A stretch of DNA of 64,000 nucleotides from Cristatella mucedo (GCA_009760855.2 WPIO01000148.1:281001-345000), one strand, 5' to 3'; positions 25,390 through 36,530 are shown, counted from the first letter of the stretch. Numbers and translations: made by a program. Notes: generated by a model from the sequence alone, not told the origin.

Positions 25390-25510
25390 ATCCCGCTTCC
25401 TTCCTGCCTCTCTCCTAGACCTGCGTCTTCCTGCCTCTCTCCTAGACCTGCGTCTTCCTGCCTTTCTCCCAGACCTGCGTCTTCCTGCCTCTCTCCTAGA
25501 CATGTGCCTT
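25390..25510. repeat. 27-bp minisatellite, about four units
   Basis: The unit CTTCCTGCCTCTCTCCTAGA plus CCTGCGT recurs with rare substitutions. On the minus strand it would read as repeated nonapeptides (LGERQEDAG). It lies just upstream of ALG12 on the opposite side of its start. Confidence 0.9.
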
Positions 25511-26633
25511 CGGTGCATACGTTACCTACCAACACTCGCGGTGGTTCAAGGCTTAGGGAATAATTAGCGACGGCTCCGCAGCCAAATGTGGCTCTAATTT
25601 GCGGTCAAGACTCGGTCGCGAGGGACATAAAAAATGCTTTTTCGTTGCTATGGAAGGCATGGTGGACGACTTCGGAGGCGTAACAAAAACAGACATCCCA
25701 ACCCTAGATAGGACTTTTTCTTTACTAAGCTTTATTCGCAGGCGCACAGTGTCGCGGCGCGTCCAGTTAGGTGTTATCCCCCCACACTCCTCGCAGACAC
25801 TAGCCAAGACAAACACAAGACCTCTCCCTATATACAGGACGCTACTACAGTGGGGGACTAGAAGCACCGGTTCAGCTCCTAGTGGCTCAGCAGCAGCAAG
25901 CCCCAGTGTCCCGAACGCCGCTCAAATGACGATTCGTCCCACGAAACCCCGGCTAAACAACTTTCCTACCTCCGCCCCCTATAGTGGGATGGGAACAACC
26001 AACCGCGTTCGCATATACGAGCGTGTCTTACGCCCGCGGTCCGCGTCTTGAGCCTTCCGCCGAACACGTGACTCCGGGAATCCCGCCGTCGTCTATAAGT
26101 GGCGACGGTGCTGGCCCTAGCTCCCTGCGCGACGAAGGCTCAAACTCAGTAGGTCGCTGGCTCGCCGACTCCCTGCTCAAGTTCCGGTTCCGCTGATGCT
26201 CCGCTAAACTCTTCCGGCTAGCCTTCAGCTGCTCGTACGCTTCGTTGAATTCTGACACTTCGCCGACACCAATCCACGAGCCTCTCTACCCTCCCTCCGA
26301 CTCTCCCGAACCTCTTGCCACTGACGCTTCGCCTTCTCAAATAGCATGGGTGACAAATCCGCTTCCCCTAGCAATCAAAAAACCACAACCCACGTGCAGG
26401 TAAACGCTTATTTGCGATGCCACAAATGCCCCAGCCATAACCCTAAACCCACCAGCCCCGCTTATTTATAGGCATAACACCCTAAATCTTCTAAAGCGCT
26501 GCTGAGCCATAAGCCTTGACTGAGCCATAAACCCTGTCTCCACCGCTTATTTGCAAAGCCCGAAATCTAAACCATAATCAATAAAACCAAACCCAAAGCT
26601 GCTACTAATGATAAAATAAATAAATAAATAAAT

Positions 26634-26768
26634 AAAATTCACTTATACAGCGCCCTAAGAGAACGTAATCACTGTTCATGCGCTTCACTTATTCCACGGG
26701 GCTCGAGCGCCCACGACCTCAATCTGACCTTGGTTCGGGGTGAGCACCTTTACCACTGGGCCAAACCA
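26634..26768 (-). mobile_element. SINE-A
   Basis: Full-length-looking copy: head GGTTTGGCCCAGTGGTAAAG, then GGGCGCTCGAGCCCCGTGG and tail GCGCATGAACAGTGATTACG, ending AAGTGAATT. Confidence 0.8.
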
Positions 26769-26789
26769 GCGTGGCGTCATACCAACATG

Positions 26790-26945
26790 TTCACCCTGTC
26801 CATATCCCATCTTAATATGTCATGCTTGATGGCGTTGCGAATGTTACCACTAATCATTTAGTCATTTTTATAGTCTCTGTAAAGTGCCTAAAAAAGATTT
26901 AGTTCTCTGGTAGCGCTATACAAATTTATTATTATTACTATTATA
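26790..26945 (+). mobile_element. LINE-A 3' tail fragment
   Basis: Decayed tail with GTAAAGTGCCTAAAAAAGAT then TTAGTTCTCTGGTAGCGCTA and (ATT)n. It follows the SINE-A copy directly, in the opposite orientation. Confidence 0.65.
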
Positions 26946-27391
26946 TTTTTATTGCTCAAGCATAAACATGCCAAGCTACTTATCTGCGATAAAACGTAAA
27001 CACTGAATCTGCCCAAATTCGCGCCTGCTGTCACTCGGCTCAAAATCCCCCCGTGGCGACACCCTGCGTTACTTCTACGCACGTCTCCCTTTGTAACGCC
27101 GAAGGCTCGGCGGGGTAAGCTTGACCTGCCGCTTATCTAGCGGCGTAGCCTATCGCCTAATGCCGTTCGGTGCGCGCCTACGCGCTATAAGCTGGCCGCC
27201 ACGAAACGAGCATTTCTGGCTCTGACCTGCTTACCGTTACTAAAGGGGGTCGCGAGTTCGCGGCGTGAATTGGAAAGCGAGACACACAGATTGGGGATTT
27301 TACTGAACTTTATTCGCAAGCGCACAAAGTCGCTGCGCGTCTAGTTCAGCTTTATCTCCACACTCCTCGCACGCTCTCAACTGCACCAACA

Positions 27392-27634
27392 CTCTTGCGG
27401 AGGGAATACTCCTCCACACTAAGCGCGACCCGGACCCTAAACCCTAACCGGTGAACTAGGAATCCGTTCCCACCTGTGCCGAGGGAATACCCCAAACACG
27501 CCAACTTGCACCCTATTGCGGAGGGAATACTCCTCCACACTGAAGCGCGAACCGGAGTCTAAACCCTACCCGGAGAACTAGAACTCGGTTTCCACCAGTG
27601 CGGCAGGAATACTCCACACACGCCAACTACGTGT
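27392..27634. repeat. Tandem duplication, two units of about 121 bp
   Basis: GCGGAGGGAATACTCCTCCA occurs at 27397 and 27518. The intervening parts (ACCCTAA, GAACTAG, GGAATACC..ACACGCCAACT) match in order. Confidence 0.85.
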
Positions 27635-29144
27635 AGCTCGCGCCGGCAAATCCCTATGCTGAGACCCCGTGCTAGCGCGCACACACACAAAACACGAAAG
27701 AAACACAAAATGCCAGCTCGGGTGCGATACGACCGTATTCGGTGGAGTCCACCGAATCCTCCTAGCGCTGTCTCGTCTTGTTCCGTCAATCGCCGGCGAA
27801 CAGCCCGCCCTCCTTCCTCGCTTTCAGAGAAACGAGTGCGACGGCGTCGAAGCCGGACCAAAGACAAAAAGACACGAGGCCAAGAGCGATCGTCGCTCGA
27901 CTCTTAAATACCTAGCTGGAACAATGGGCAAGAGCTTAGTGGTATTGGGCCCGGACACCTTGGCCCATTACAGAAAGGAATTACTACCGTCCCCAGGCCA
28001 CTGGAAGGGCACCTCCGTCCAGCTTGAATGGCGAATGGGTTCCAGAAGATTCTTTCTTGGAAAGAGGGAAGGCGGGGGTTGACAGGCCAGCCAACATCTA
28101 TCAGCAGCTTCCGCGAGTATCGGACCAATTCTAAAGGCCGAATCGCCGCCGCTAGTCTCAGAGCTTCCTGGCCTTCTCCTAAGCGCTTCCTCTCTAACCG
28201 CACTGACGCTCCTCTCTGGCTCACTGCTCCAGGACAAAGGGGCACTAGCCCGCCGCCGAACAGCTCTTGTTCGCGCTAAAATTCAGCCAAGGCCAGCAGG
28301 GCGCTACACCATTAGAACTAGAGCCCGAGGAGTCAGAGGTCGTTACTTCCCGCTTGGCCGCCCCCCCCCCCGCAAATCCAACTATGCGACACCCTAGCAG
28401 CGTGGCTGTCGTCGGAGCTATCGCTAGAGGGATAAACTTTTCAGTAATTTCTTTGTAAAAAAAATGCGTGCTCCGATAATGACGGAAACTAACAATGCTA
28501 CTAGCGTACATCAGGCCTACAGTGGGATGAGGGTGATGACGCAATGACGAAGGCGAACGTATGGACGTCGAGCCGCCGTCGACTCTTGCAATCTCCGCTA
28601 GTCGCTGCACTGTCCCGGAACACCAGTGCAGGCTTGTCAAAGGTCAAAGGCGAAGCTTCGCAACGAGTCTCTCGCTCGGTCGACGTCGCAACTCACCGAG
28701 GCCTCGTGCCCAGAGGGGCCTACGAACAACGCGTTACGTGGGGGCGCGTGCGTAATAATGAGGGCGCTAAAGTCCCGGGCAGCGGTTTGCTGGCGTTCGT
28801 CCGTGGCCAGGCGAGATGTCCAGTGCTGCCTGCACCCAGCGAGTGTTCAGCATGGGGATCGCGTGGGGATCACTTTGCGAAGAATTTTGCGATCGAACTA
28901 GATTCCTAATCCAACTTCCGAAGGCCCTATGCCGTCGTCACCCATCCTGCCCTTAGTCAAAGAGCAGGCCCGGCGCAGCCGGATGACCCCCAGCTGGCCG
29001 TATCACCAATCAGCCGTGCCCGACTAGAGAATCCGTCCGTCTAAGGTACTCAACAACTGCTAATTTTTCTAATCACTACGTGCGTTCTTGCATTCAAAAT
29101 GCTGCACCTTTATCTAACCTCGTAGCGATAAAGCCAGTCTACCT

Positions 29145-29310
29145 CCCTGATCTCGCCGACCTCGCTGATCTCGCTGACCTTGCTGAACTCGCTGATCTCG
29201 CTGATCTCGCTGACCTCGCTGATATCGTGACCTTGCTGATCTCGCTGACCTCTCCCTGATCTCACCAACCTCGCTGATCTCGCTGACCTCGCTGATCTCG
29301 CTTCTTGCTT
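29145..29310. repeat. 9-bp minisatellite
   Basis: Imperfect repeats of GCTGATCTC / GCTGACCTC, about 18 units. On the minus strand they would read as repeated GEI/SEV tripeptides. No gene context. Confidence 0.9.
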
Positions 29311-29769
29311 CCCCAGTAGCCCTCGTCGGCTCAGTAATGCCGGCCCCTGAAGGCCGCGTGGGAGTCTCGGGGCTAGCACCGCCGGAGGAACAGCACATTG
29401 ATTCGTCATCGCTTTCTAACATAGAAACGTGCGAAAACAATTACGATGAGAACTTAGAAAGACTATTGGGGAGAACCCAATGTAAAGCGCACTAGATGAA
29501 GACGCGAAATCCTCGGTACGTCATCAACTGGCCTAATTCTCCGGGCCACTACCAGCACGCGGTCGCGAAAGATACGAGGGCTGCAGTGACGAGGCAACTG
29601 CCTACTGCACTAGCATTCGCCCAAAAATACTGCCAGAAGGGGCTCAAAGAACTGCACAACTAAAGGGTAACTAGAGCTGCGGAATGACGCGGGTGCTCAA
29701 TTCTCCGTCTTAGCTCTATGCGCCAGCCGTTGTCGTATTCTCTGTACGGGTTTTTTCAGTTTCCAATTG

Positions 29770-30055
29770 TGTAGTTTGAGTGTATGCCGGCTCCTCTGAT
29801 GAGCCTGCGATGTGGCATGGACACAGGCCGGTAACCGCTGGTGGCCAGATGGTGGATTCACCATCAGGATCGGCCGCTGCACAGTTGTGGTCCTCGATGA
29901 ATCATCGGGGTCAACCAGGGGACTGGAGGAGTGGAAGGAGACTCGAGTCTGAGGAGGGGGCGAAGGGAGTCGTGCGTCTTGCTGCTCCGCGCCTTGTGCA
30001 ATAAGCCATTGGCATTGTTCCAGCGTTGGGCCAGCGTTCCGCATGCCAAACCACA
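29770..30055 (+). repeat. 5' LTR
   Basis: 286 bases, TGTAG...CCACA. An AATAAG at 30000-30005 might serve as the poly(A) signal. It is uninterrupted and serves as the reference for the right copy. Confidence 0.75.
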
Positions 30056-30203
30056 AGCCATTTCGTGGGATGGAGCCGATGAGAGAGCCCTGGGAGACGT
30101 CTTGCGCAGCGTCCTCAGGCTTCGACCGCTTCGGAGACTTCGTTGGCTGTTCGCTGCTGAACTTCGAGAGGAAGATCGAGAAAAGTGGCTGCGAACCGAG
30201 TGA

Positions 30204-31304
30204 GTGCCACTCGCTTCTGCTCCTCGCTCCTTGCGAGGCGGGGCCTTCACCTTTGCCTCGGGGCTCCGGCAGGCAGTTCAGGACGACTACGCCAAGCTGC
30301 GCGAGGCCCCAGTGAGGGCATTCACCTCGCCGGCCGGTAGAGCGCGATTGCTGCACGCTGATCGGGTAAAGGCTGGTCGGACTGAGAGGGCCGACAGGAG
30401 CGACCAGAAGCGGCAGCAGCGGTCACCGACTGTGTGCCAGGCGACAGAGGTATGTCAGGCTGCCACCCCGTGGCGGCAGGCAACGGCTATCAAAGCGGTG
30501 ACAACTATCAAAGTTGGTCAGGCTGCGATGGTATTTCACGAAGCAACGGCGTTGTGCGAGGCAACGGTCAGCGTTGTGGCTGAGGCGATGGAGAGTAAGA
30601 CGGTGCACGGAGAGGCGGCGGCGTCCGCGTGGAAGGCGGCGACGTCCGCGTGGAAGGCAGCGGCGTCCGCGTGGAAGGCGGCAGCGTCCGCGACATGGTC
30701 GGCGGCGTCCGCGCGGAAGGCGGCGGCGTCAGCGGCAGAACCGGCGGCATCCGGGACAGAGTCGGCGGCGTCCAGGTGGAAGGCGGCGGCGGCACCCGCG
30801 ACAGCGTCGGCAGCGGCGTCCGCGGCAGAGTCGGCGGCGTCCGCCAGAGAGGTAGTGGCCGGCGATGCAGCGCAAGCCATGAAGGTGACGTTGGCCAGCG
30901 ACCAGCCGGTGGGCTGTGACGCGGCACAGGCAGGAGAGTGTGTGCAGACCAAAGAGTCTGCACAGGCCGGAGAGTGTGTGCAGACTGAAGAGTCTGCACA
31001 GGACGGAGAGGCTGTCCAGGAGGGAGAATCTGTGCAGGCCGCAGAGATTGTGCAGGCCGGAGAGACTGCCCAGGTTGGAGAGGGTACGCAGGACGTTGAA
31101 GCAGCTGCGTATATCGGAGACGCGGCGGAAGAATCGGCAGAGGCGGATGGAGCGACGACGGTTGAGGTCCGAAAAACAGCGGCTGTGGACGTCAGCTCGA
31201 TGACGATGGCCGGTGGCTCACGTTGCCGCATTGGTCGCAAAAGGCCATGCACCAGCTCGCCTCTTGCGATCAGCCGTCAGGTAGCCTGTGGGGTCAGCTA
31301 TTGA
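30204..31304 (+). CDS. Unrecognised 366-codon ORF inside the LTR element
   Basis: The longest open frame in the element interior, starting MPLASAPRSLRGGAFTFASG. I do not recognise it. Roughly the first 130 residues are of mixed composition. The middle repeats an Ala-Ser-Ala-Trp-Lys-Ala-type unit several times. The next part repeats a heptad-like QAGE(C/S)VQT(E/K)ESA block and is acidic. The C-terminus has a basic RCRIGRKRPCTSS. There is no RT, protease, integrase or zinc-knuckle motif. It could be a degenerate Gag-like or captured sequence. The opposite strand is also open for long stretches (29697-30356 and 30536-31252), so coding is uncertain. Confidence 0.35.
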   Translation: MPLASAPRSLRGGAFTFASGLRQAVQDDYAKLREAPVRAFTSPAGRARLLHADRVKAGRTERADRSDQKRQQRSPTVCQATEVCQAATPWRQATAIKAVTTIKVGQAAMVFHEATALCEATVSVVAEAMESKTVHGEAAASAWKAATSAWKAAASAWKAAASATWSAASARKAAASAAEPAASGTESAASRWKAAAAPATASAAASAAESAASAREVVAGDAAQAMKVTLASDQPVGCDAAQAGECVQTKESAQAGECVQTEESAQDGEAVQEGESVQAAEIVQAGETAQVGEGTQDVEAAAYIGDAAEESAEADGATTVEVRKTAAVDVSSMTMAGGSRCRIGRKRPCTSSPLAISRQVACGVSY

Positions 31305-31460
31305 TGTTAGCTGCTATGTCGAGGATCTGTAGGGTCTAGTTTGTATCGTTTATAGATAGGCTCGTTCATTGCTGCTTAGATAGGCTCGTTCATGCTGCCC
31401 TGTACATTGCAGCTACGTGTGTTAGTGCTGCCAACTTGTGGCCTTAAGGTCAAGGGGGCG

Positions 31461-32585
31461 TGTAGTTTGAGTGTATGCCGGCTCCTCTGATGAGCCTGCG
31501 ATGTGGCATGGACACAGGCCGGTAACCGCTGGTGGCCAGATGGTGGATTCACCATCATGGTCGGCCGCTGCACAGTTGTGGTCCTCGATGAATCATCGGG
31601 GTCGGCCAAGGGACAGCCGGAGTCGAGGAGAGGAGACTCGAGTGTGAGAAGGGGGCGAAGGGTGTCGTTCGTCTTGCTGCTCCGTGCCTTGTGCAATAAA
31701 TAATAATAATAATAATTCACTTGATAAAGCGCCCTCAGAGAACTTAATCTCTCTCTAGGCGCTTTACATTTGCTGCAAAGTGAAATGCAATGGAATGGTA
31801 AGTAAAATCATGCTTGAAAAACAAACAAAATGAATAATATGGTTAGGGGTGACATGCACAGGGTCAGCATGCGACTGTGGTTAGTGGCAGCATGCACAGT
31901 GTCAGCACGCATAAGCACATCAAGGACGAATCACAGGGACCCACTAAATGCTGTCCTAAATAGGTGTGTTTTTAGGTTCCTTTTAAATGTGGTCAGGTCG
32001 GGGGATGTTCTGACGCAGGTCGGGAGAGAGTTCCAGGCTGTGGGAGCATATGAACTAAATGCACGGTCTCCAAAGGATTTAAGGTTTGTACGAGGTATTT
32101 CTAGACTGTTGGATTCCAAAAAGCGGGTGGTACGATGCTTGGCCTGATGGGGTAGTATATCTGACAGATAGGCTGGAGCCATAGAATGAAGGGACCTAAA
32201 AGTGAGCGACAAAACCTTGAAGTCAATCCGTTGCTTGACTGGTAGCCAGTGCAGGTCGGCGAGAAGTGGAGTAATGTGGCAACTGCGATGCTCACGACAG
32301 ACAAGCCCAGCTGCAGAGTTTTGCACCAGCTGCAATCGCCTGATCGCACATGCTGGTAGGCCAGTAAGCAGTGAGTTGCAGAAGTCGAGACGAGATGTCA
32401 CGAATGCATGGACCAACTTGGACATGGTATCTTTATCTAAACAAGCCCGAATTTTAGCAATGTTATGAAGCTGAAAATAGGCGGATTTGACTGTGGAGCT
32501 GACACGGTCGTCTAACGAGAGGTCGCTTTGGAATATGACACCCATTGGCGTTGTTCTGGGCCAGCGTTCCGTAAGCCAAACCACA
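31461..32585 (+). repeat. 3' LTR, interrupted by a LINE-A insertion
   Basis: LTR sequence at 31461-31697 and 32543-32585, continuous when compared with the left LTR. Only about two bases of the left copy (GC after CAATAA) are missing at the junction. Confidence 0.75.
31697..32542 (-). mobile_element. LINE-A 5'-truncated copy nested in the 3' LTR
   Basis: The minus strand is open for over 200 codons: [60 protein letters not shown] and a final [12 protein letters not shown]. The 3' UTR and (ATT)n tail at 31697-31720 follow. It is one of the best preserved copies in the window. It begins at the GVIFQSD segment after the RT catalytic core, so it is heavily 5' truncated. Confidence 0.9.
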
Positions 32586-32590
32586 AATTG

Positions 32591-33024
32591 TTTAACCTAT
32601 TCGAGCAGATATTTTCCATCATGCTTTGTGGATCTCTTTCCCGATACAGGTTTCCACAGCAGGTGCCGATTTCCGCTGCGGCAACTTCAGCAAAAACACG
32701 TTATACTCCAGCAGCTCGTAGTCTTTCCATTACAAAGTTTAGCAGCTACCACCTCCCCAGCCGTTGCACTAAGCAGACTAATTAGCAAACTTGTTAGCTT
32801 GGTAAGGAAATAAGATTTGAATGAAGCCTCTTAAGAACCAACAGCTCTAGGTGCTGTCTTTAATGTAGCTAGAGCCGAATATCCTACAAATATATGCAAC
32901 TTTATCGAGCCAGGAAGAGAAATATTCATCATGACATCATATCCGCTACGTATAGGTAACTGATTAATACGTCCTTCGGGTACCAGTACTTACGGTTCTA
33001 ATGAGCTAACGCATATTATGACAT
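32591..33024. other. No recognised feature
   Basis: AT-rich sequence between the LTR element and the next SINE. No coding or repeat signal that I can name. Confidence 0.5.
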
Positions 33025-33200
33025 CGGTGAGCCGTAATGACACACTAGGTAAGGTGGTTGCTTTCATGACCTCGGTCCCGAGGTCGTTGGTTCGATTCCC
33101 GTAGTGGGCGATCCTTTATCGCCACTGCAAGCGGTGGTGATAGCCGTAAAGGCTCTTCTGTCGCTATGCAAAAAGAGGCGGTTTAAGAAGCTAGGACATC
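33025..33200 (+). mobile_element. SINE-B (tRNA-derived), full-length-looking copy
   Basis: tRNA-like head with an A-box-like ACACTAGGTAAGGTGGTTGC and an exact B-box GGTTCGATTCC. The body is GCCACTGCAAGCGGTGGTGA (internally palindromic), then GCCGTAAAGGCTCTTCTGTC, ending AGGCGGTTTAAGAAGCTAGG. Head and order match the inverted copy at 34.6-34.8 kb. Confidence 0.85.
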
Positions 33201-34625
33201 CCTAAAAAGAGCCAATTATCACAGGCTCGCGATAATCGCGTGGTTTAACAAGAGCGTTCTTCCATGACAAACTTCTATCCAGGCCGCACGCATCGGCCGA
33301 ACAGCTACCAGCGCCTCTCCGAGCCTTTACGGACGTTTTTACAGCGAACGTCGCTGGGCTGCACGTCTCTACCTGGCCACAAATCTGCCTAAAAGCCACA
33401 CGCCTTCCCTTGCCATACTCGGCTCGAAACAAGCCTCACCAGGACAATCCCAGTCAAACAAACCGACGCCATTTGAATAAAGTATCAATTATACTATGAA
33501 CGGTCTAAGTAGACGAAAGTGAAGTAGCAACACAAGTTCAAATCTTCAGTGGAAGGAAAATCCAAAGATCCGGTTTTTCACAGCAACAAAAAATCCGGTT
33601 TTTCACAGCAACAAAATAAGCACATCAAATATATCCTCCGGGTCAATGCTTCGTGGCTGCGGTACTGCAGCACACCACCTGCGGTACACGCCACCTGCCA
33701 ACGAAAGCAATTGAACACAATTAGCTAATTGCCCAGGTATGTGCAGCTAAATGATATGGCTATATCGAGCTCATCTTGGCGGAGCTCTTTAGATTGAATC
33801 ATCGCTGGTCCAGCACATCAACGTATTATCCTCCAAGACACGGGTCTTCGGGCAAGCAAAGAACTTCTGAAAGTACATTTGCAGCTATGCTACTTTCTTG
33901 GCAATGTCAATCTTGTATGTATCGCCGTCTGTAACTCCATAAAGACAATGTGAGTGTTATGCAGGAGAGCTTTGTATAGCTCACTCACACCCTAAGCGGC
34001 TTTCGGTACGCATTCGGTAGCCAACAGACTTCATCTCCAGCAACAAAGAGAAAGTGGGAAGCATAGCACAGTCAGGGGAGTATTTGAGGTAGTGAGTGGC
34101 ATGGAAGTAGCAGCTCAGGACCGCTGAAAAGGATGAGTGATAGTCGGCAGCAGGAGAGTATTTGTCGTTGCGTAAGAATTGTGGAAGCGAGTTCCGCAGT
34201 CTAGGACCTGTAGAGCTAAAGCTTCTGTCGCCAACGGTCTTTAAGCGGAGGAATGGAACAGCTAATTTATTTTCCATACAGGACCTGAGGGCACAAAGAG
34301 GCTGGAACTGGTATAACAGTTCAGCCAGGTATGGAGGAGCCAAGCCGTGGCTGGCTCTGTGGGTCAGCATAAGAACTTTAGCTCTGTATCCGTTGATCAA
34401 CCGGCAGCCATCTTAGCTCTTTTAGCAAAGGAGACACGCGGTCAATCCTCGGGGACTTGAAAACTAGCCTTGCAGCCGTATTCATAGCCAGCTGCAGTGG
34501 CCTACTTGCATCTTGTGGTGGCCCAGCCAAAGGAGAAAGACAATAATCAAGCCGAGACAATACTAAGGAGCTAGTTAAATTTTTTACAAGCCATCATGGA
34601 AGACAGCTCGTAATCTTAAAAAAAA

Positions 34626-34800
34626 TATCCTAGCTGATTAAACAGCCTCTTATTGTATAGCGACAGAAGAGCCTTTACGGCTATCACCACCGCTTGCAGT
34701 GGCGATAAAGGATCGCCCACCACAGGAATCGAACCCACGACCTCGGGACCTAGGTCGTGAAAGCAACCGCCTTACCAAGTGTGCCATCACGGCTAGGGAT
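34626..34800 (-). mobile_element. SINE-B inserted in LINE-B
   Basis: Minus-strand head GATGGCACACTTGGTAAGGC, then GGTTCGATTCC as B box, a body identical in outline to the 33.0 kb copy, and the end AAGAGGCTGTTTAATCAGCT. It interrupts the LINE-B ORF between the RT and C-terminal segments. Confidence 0.85.
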
Positions 34801-36394
34801 CGGACGTGATGGCTAGCTGACTAAAGCAGTCTTCTGAATGAAGCTTTTAAAATTGAGGCAGCTGTCGAAAACCACACCTAAATTTTGAGCACGTGATGAT
34901 GGTCGCACAACAGCATCACCTATTAGAAGAGCAAAGCTTTTTAATCGAGCCACACGCATAAGGTGTCCTATGAACAGCAAATCGCTTTTATCGTCATTTA
35001 GTTTCTAGAATTTTTCCGACATCCAGGATCGAATGTCAGCAAGGCAAGCATTCAGTTTATCAGTTGCTGCAGCCGATTCCGATAGATTGCATGACAAATA
35101 CAGTTGAGTATCGTCACCATAAAAGTGATATCCTATTCCATGGAGCCTAACCACTTTTCCCAGAGGTTGAATATAAATGGAGAACAGCAAGGGACCGAGG
35201 GCAGATCCTTGAGGGACTCCACAAATGACCCGTCTCGTGTGTAAGTCCTGACCCCCACACGACACGGATTGAACACAAAATGGCAAGTAAGATTTAAACC
35301 ACACCAGTACCTCGTCTGCCAGACTGGTCGTTATTCTTAATCATTCAAGTAGAACATCGTGATTAACGGTGTCGATGGCAGCTAATAGATCTAGCAGAGC
35401 TTGGGCAGTGACATTCCTGTCAACGTTGCCACGCATAATGTCATTGTTAACACAGAGAAGAGCAGTTTCAGTGGAGTGCTGCCTCTTGAACCTCGATTGA
35501 AATGTTTCTGACATTTTATTCTTTTTAATATGTGCAACCAGCTGCTTAGCGACAATTTTTTCAAGAATCTTTGACAAAAAGGAAGAAGGGAAACTGGGCG
35601 ATAGTTTGGCAAAGACCTCTGTATCTAATCCAAGCTTTTTAAGTATGGGTCTAACAATTGCCAATTTGAAGGACTTGGGTACGACCTCTTTTTCCAAAGA
35701 AGCATTAAAAATCTCGGTTATGTCAGGGCCAAGTTGGTCTGCCAGTAAAGACCACAGAGATGATGGTATAGGGTCTTCAGGAGCCGAGCTCTTCTTACGA
35801 GACCTTATTAAGGTAGCCACATCGCATGCAGAAACCTCGGAAAACCTTTTAAGGAAGGTCACAGATTGTGATTCCACAATTGCTTCACTCGGACGGGGCT
35901 TTATGGAGGCACGAATGTGCACAATTTTTTCAGTAAAAAGGGCTGAAAACGTTTTGGCTGAGCCGTTATTATTTGGGGAGTCCGACCTCTCAACATGGGC
36001 CAGTAAATTGTTTACTGTCTTATAAATCTGTTTTGGGTCCGACTGGCAGGAATTCAGTTTTCGAGTGAAAAAAGAAGCCCTGGTTTCTTAAGCTTCTTGA
36101 TGTTAACTCGAAGGAAGTCTTTGAAATTGACTAGATCTGCATCAGACCCCAATTTCTTAAAATGACGTTCAAACCTTCGCTTAATACGGCGCATCTTATG
36201 AGTTTTTTTTAAATTGAAAGGAACCTCTACGACTCTATACACGGATAGAATCAACGGGAGCATGCTTGTCAAGAGCACTCCTAAGTGTCATGTTCCTGCA
36301 TCGGCGAGGGTATTGAGGCTGTCGGTCGAGTCTGGGTGCAGATCAAGAAGACCTGCATCACAAACATATTTCAAAAATGTGTCTATATATATAT

Positions 36395-36530
36395 ATAATT
36401 CATTTATATAGCGCCCCAAGAGAACTTAATCTCTATTCAGGCGCTTTACATATGCCTCGGGGCTCGAGCCCACGACCTCAGTCAGACCTTGGTCGGGGCG
36501 AGCACCTTAACCGCTAGACCAAATCAATGC
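36395..36530 (-). mobile_element. SINE-A inserted in LINE-B
   Basis: Well preserved on the minus strand: head TTGGTCTAGCGGTTAAGGTG, B-box-like GTGGGCTCGAGCCCCGAGG, tail GTAAAGCGCCTGAATAGAGA then TTAAGTTCTCTTGGGGCGCT, ending AAATGAATT. Confidence 0.88.

Larger units (their letters stand above)
25052..29764. other. Gene-poor region upstream of ALG12
   Basis: No gene supported. Apart from the repeats listed separately it holds GC-moderate sequence with short ORFs on both strands. A segment at about 25725-25795 (TTTATTCGCAGGCGCACAGT and on) recurs in diverged form at about 27300-27370, suggesting remains of one mobile element. The ALG12 promoter should lie just right of 25051, but no TATA or other clear element was seen. 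Confidence 0.5.
29765..32590 (+). mobile_element. Non-autonomous LTR retrotransposon with nested LINE
   Basis: Two direct repeats, 29770-30055 and 31461-32585 (the second split by a LINE), begin TGTAGTTTGAGTGTATGCCG and end AACCACA, fitting TG..CA termini. They are about 95% alike by eye. Both outer flanks are AATTG (29765-29769 and 32586-32590), a 5-bp target duplication. A purine-rich AAGGTCAAGGGGGCG stands just before the right repeat, as a polypurine tract would, which sets plus orientation. No clear tRNA primer-binding site follows the left repeat. The 1.4 kb interior has no RT, protease or integrase motifs, so mobilisation in trans is inferred. Confidence 0.8.

Noticed and set aside
25334-25535. 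Repeat protein gene with LGERQEDAG units
   Set aside because: The repeat is a four-unit minisatellite without start, splice context or flanking coding sequence.
29697-30356. 219-codon minus-strand frame across the left LTR
   Set aside because: It crosses the LTR boundary and the interior, opposite to the element's orientation, and has no recognisable domain.
33025-33110. A functional tRNA gene
   Set aside because: It has a good B box, but the acceptor stem is not paired and the same head recurs in several SINE-B copies with a non-tRNA body.
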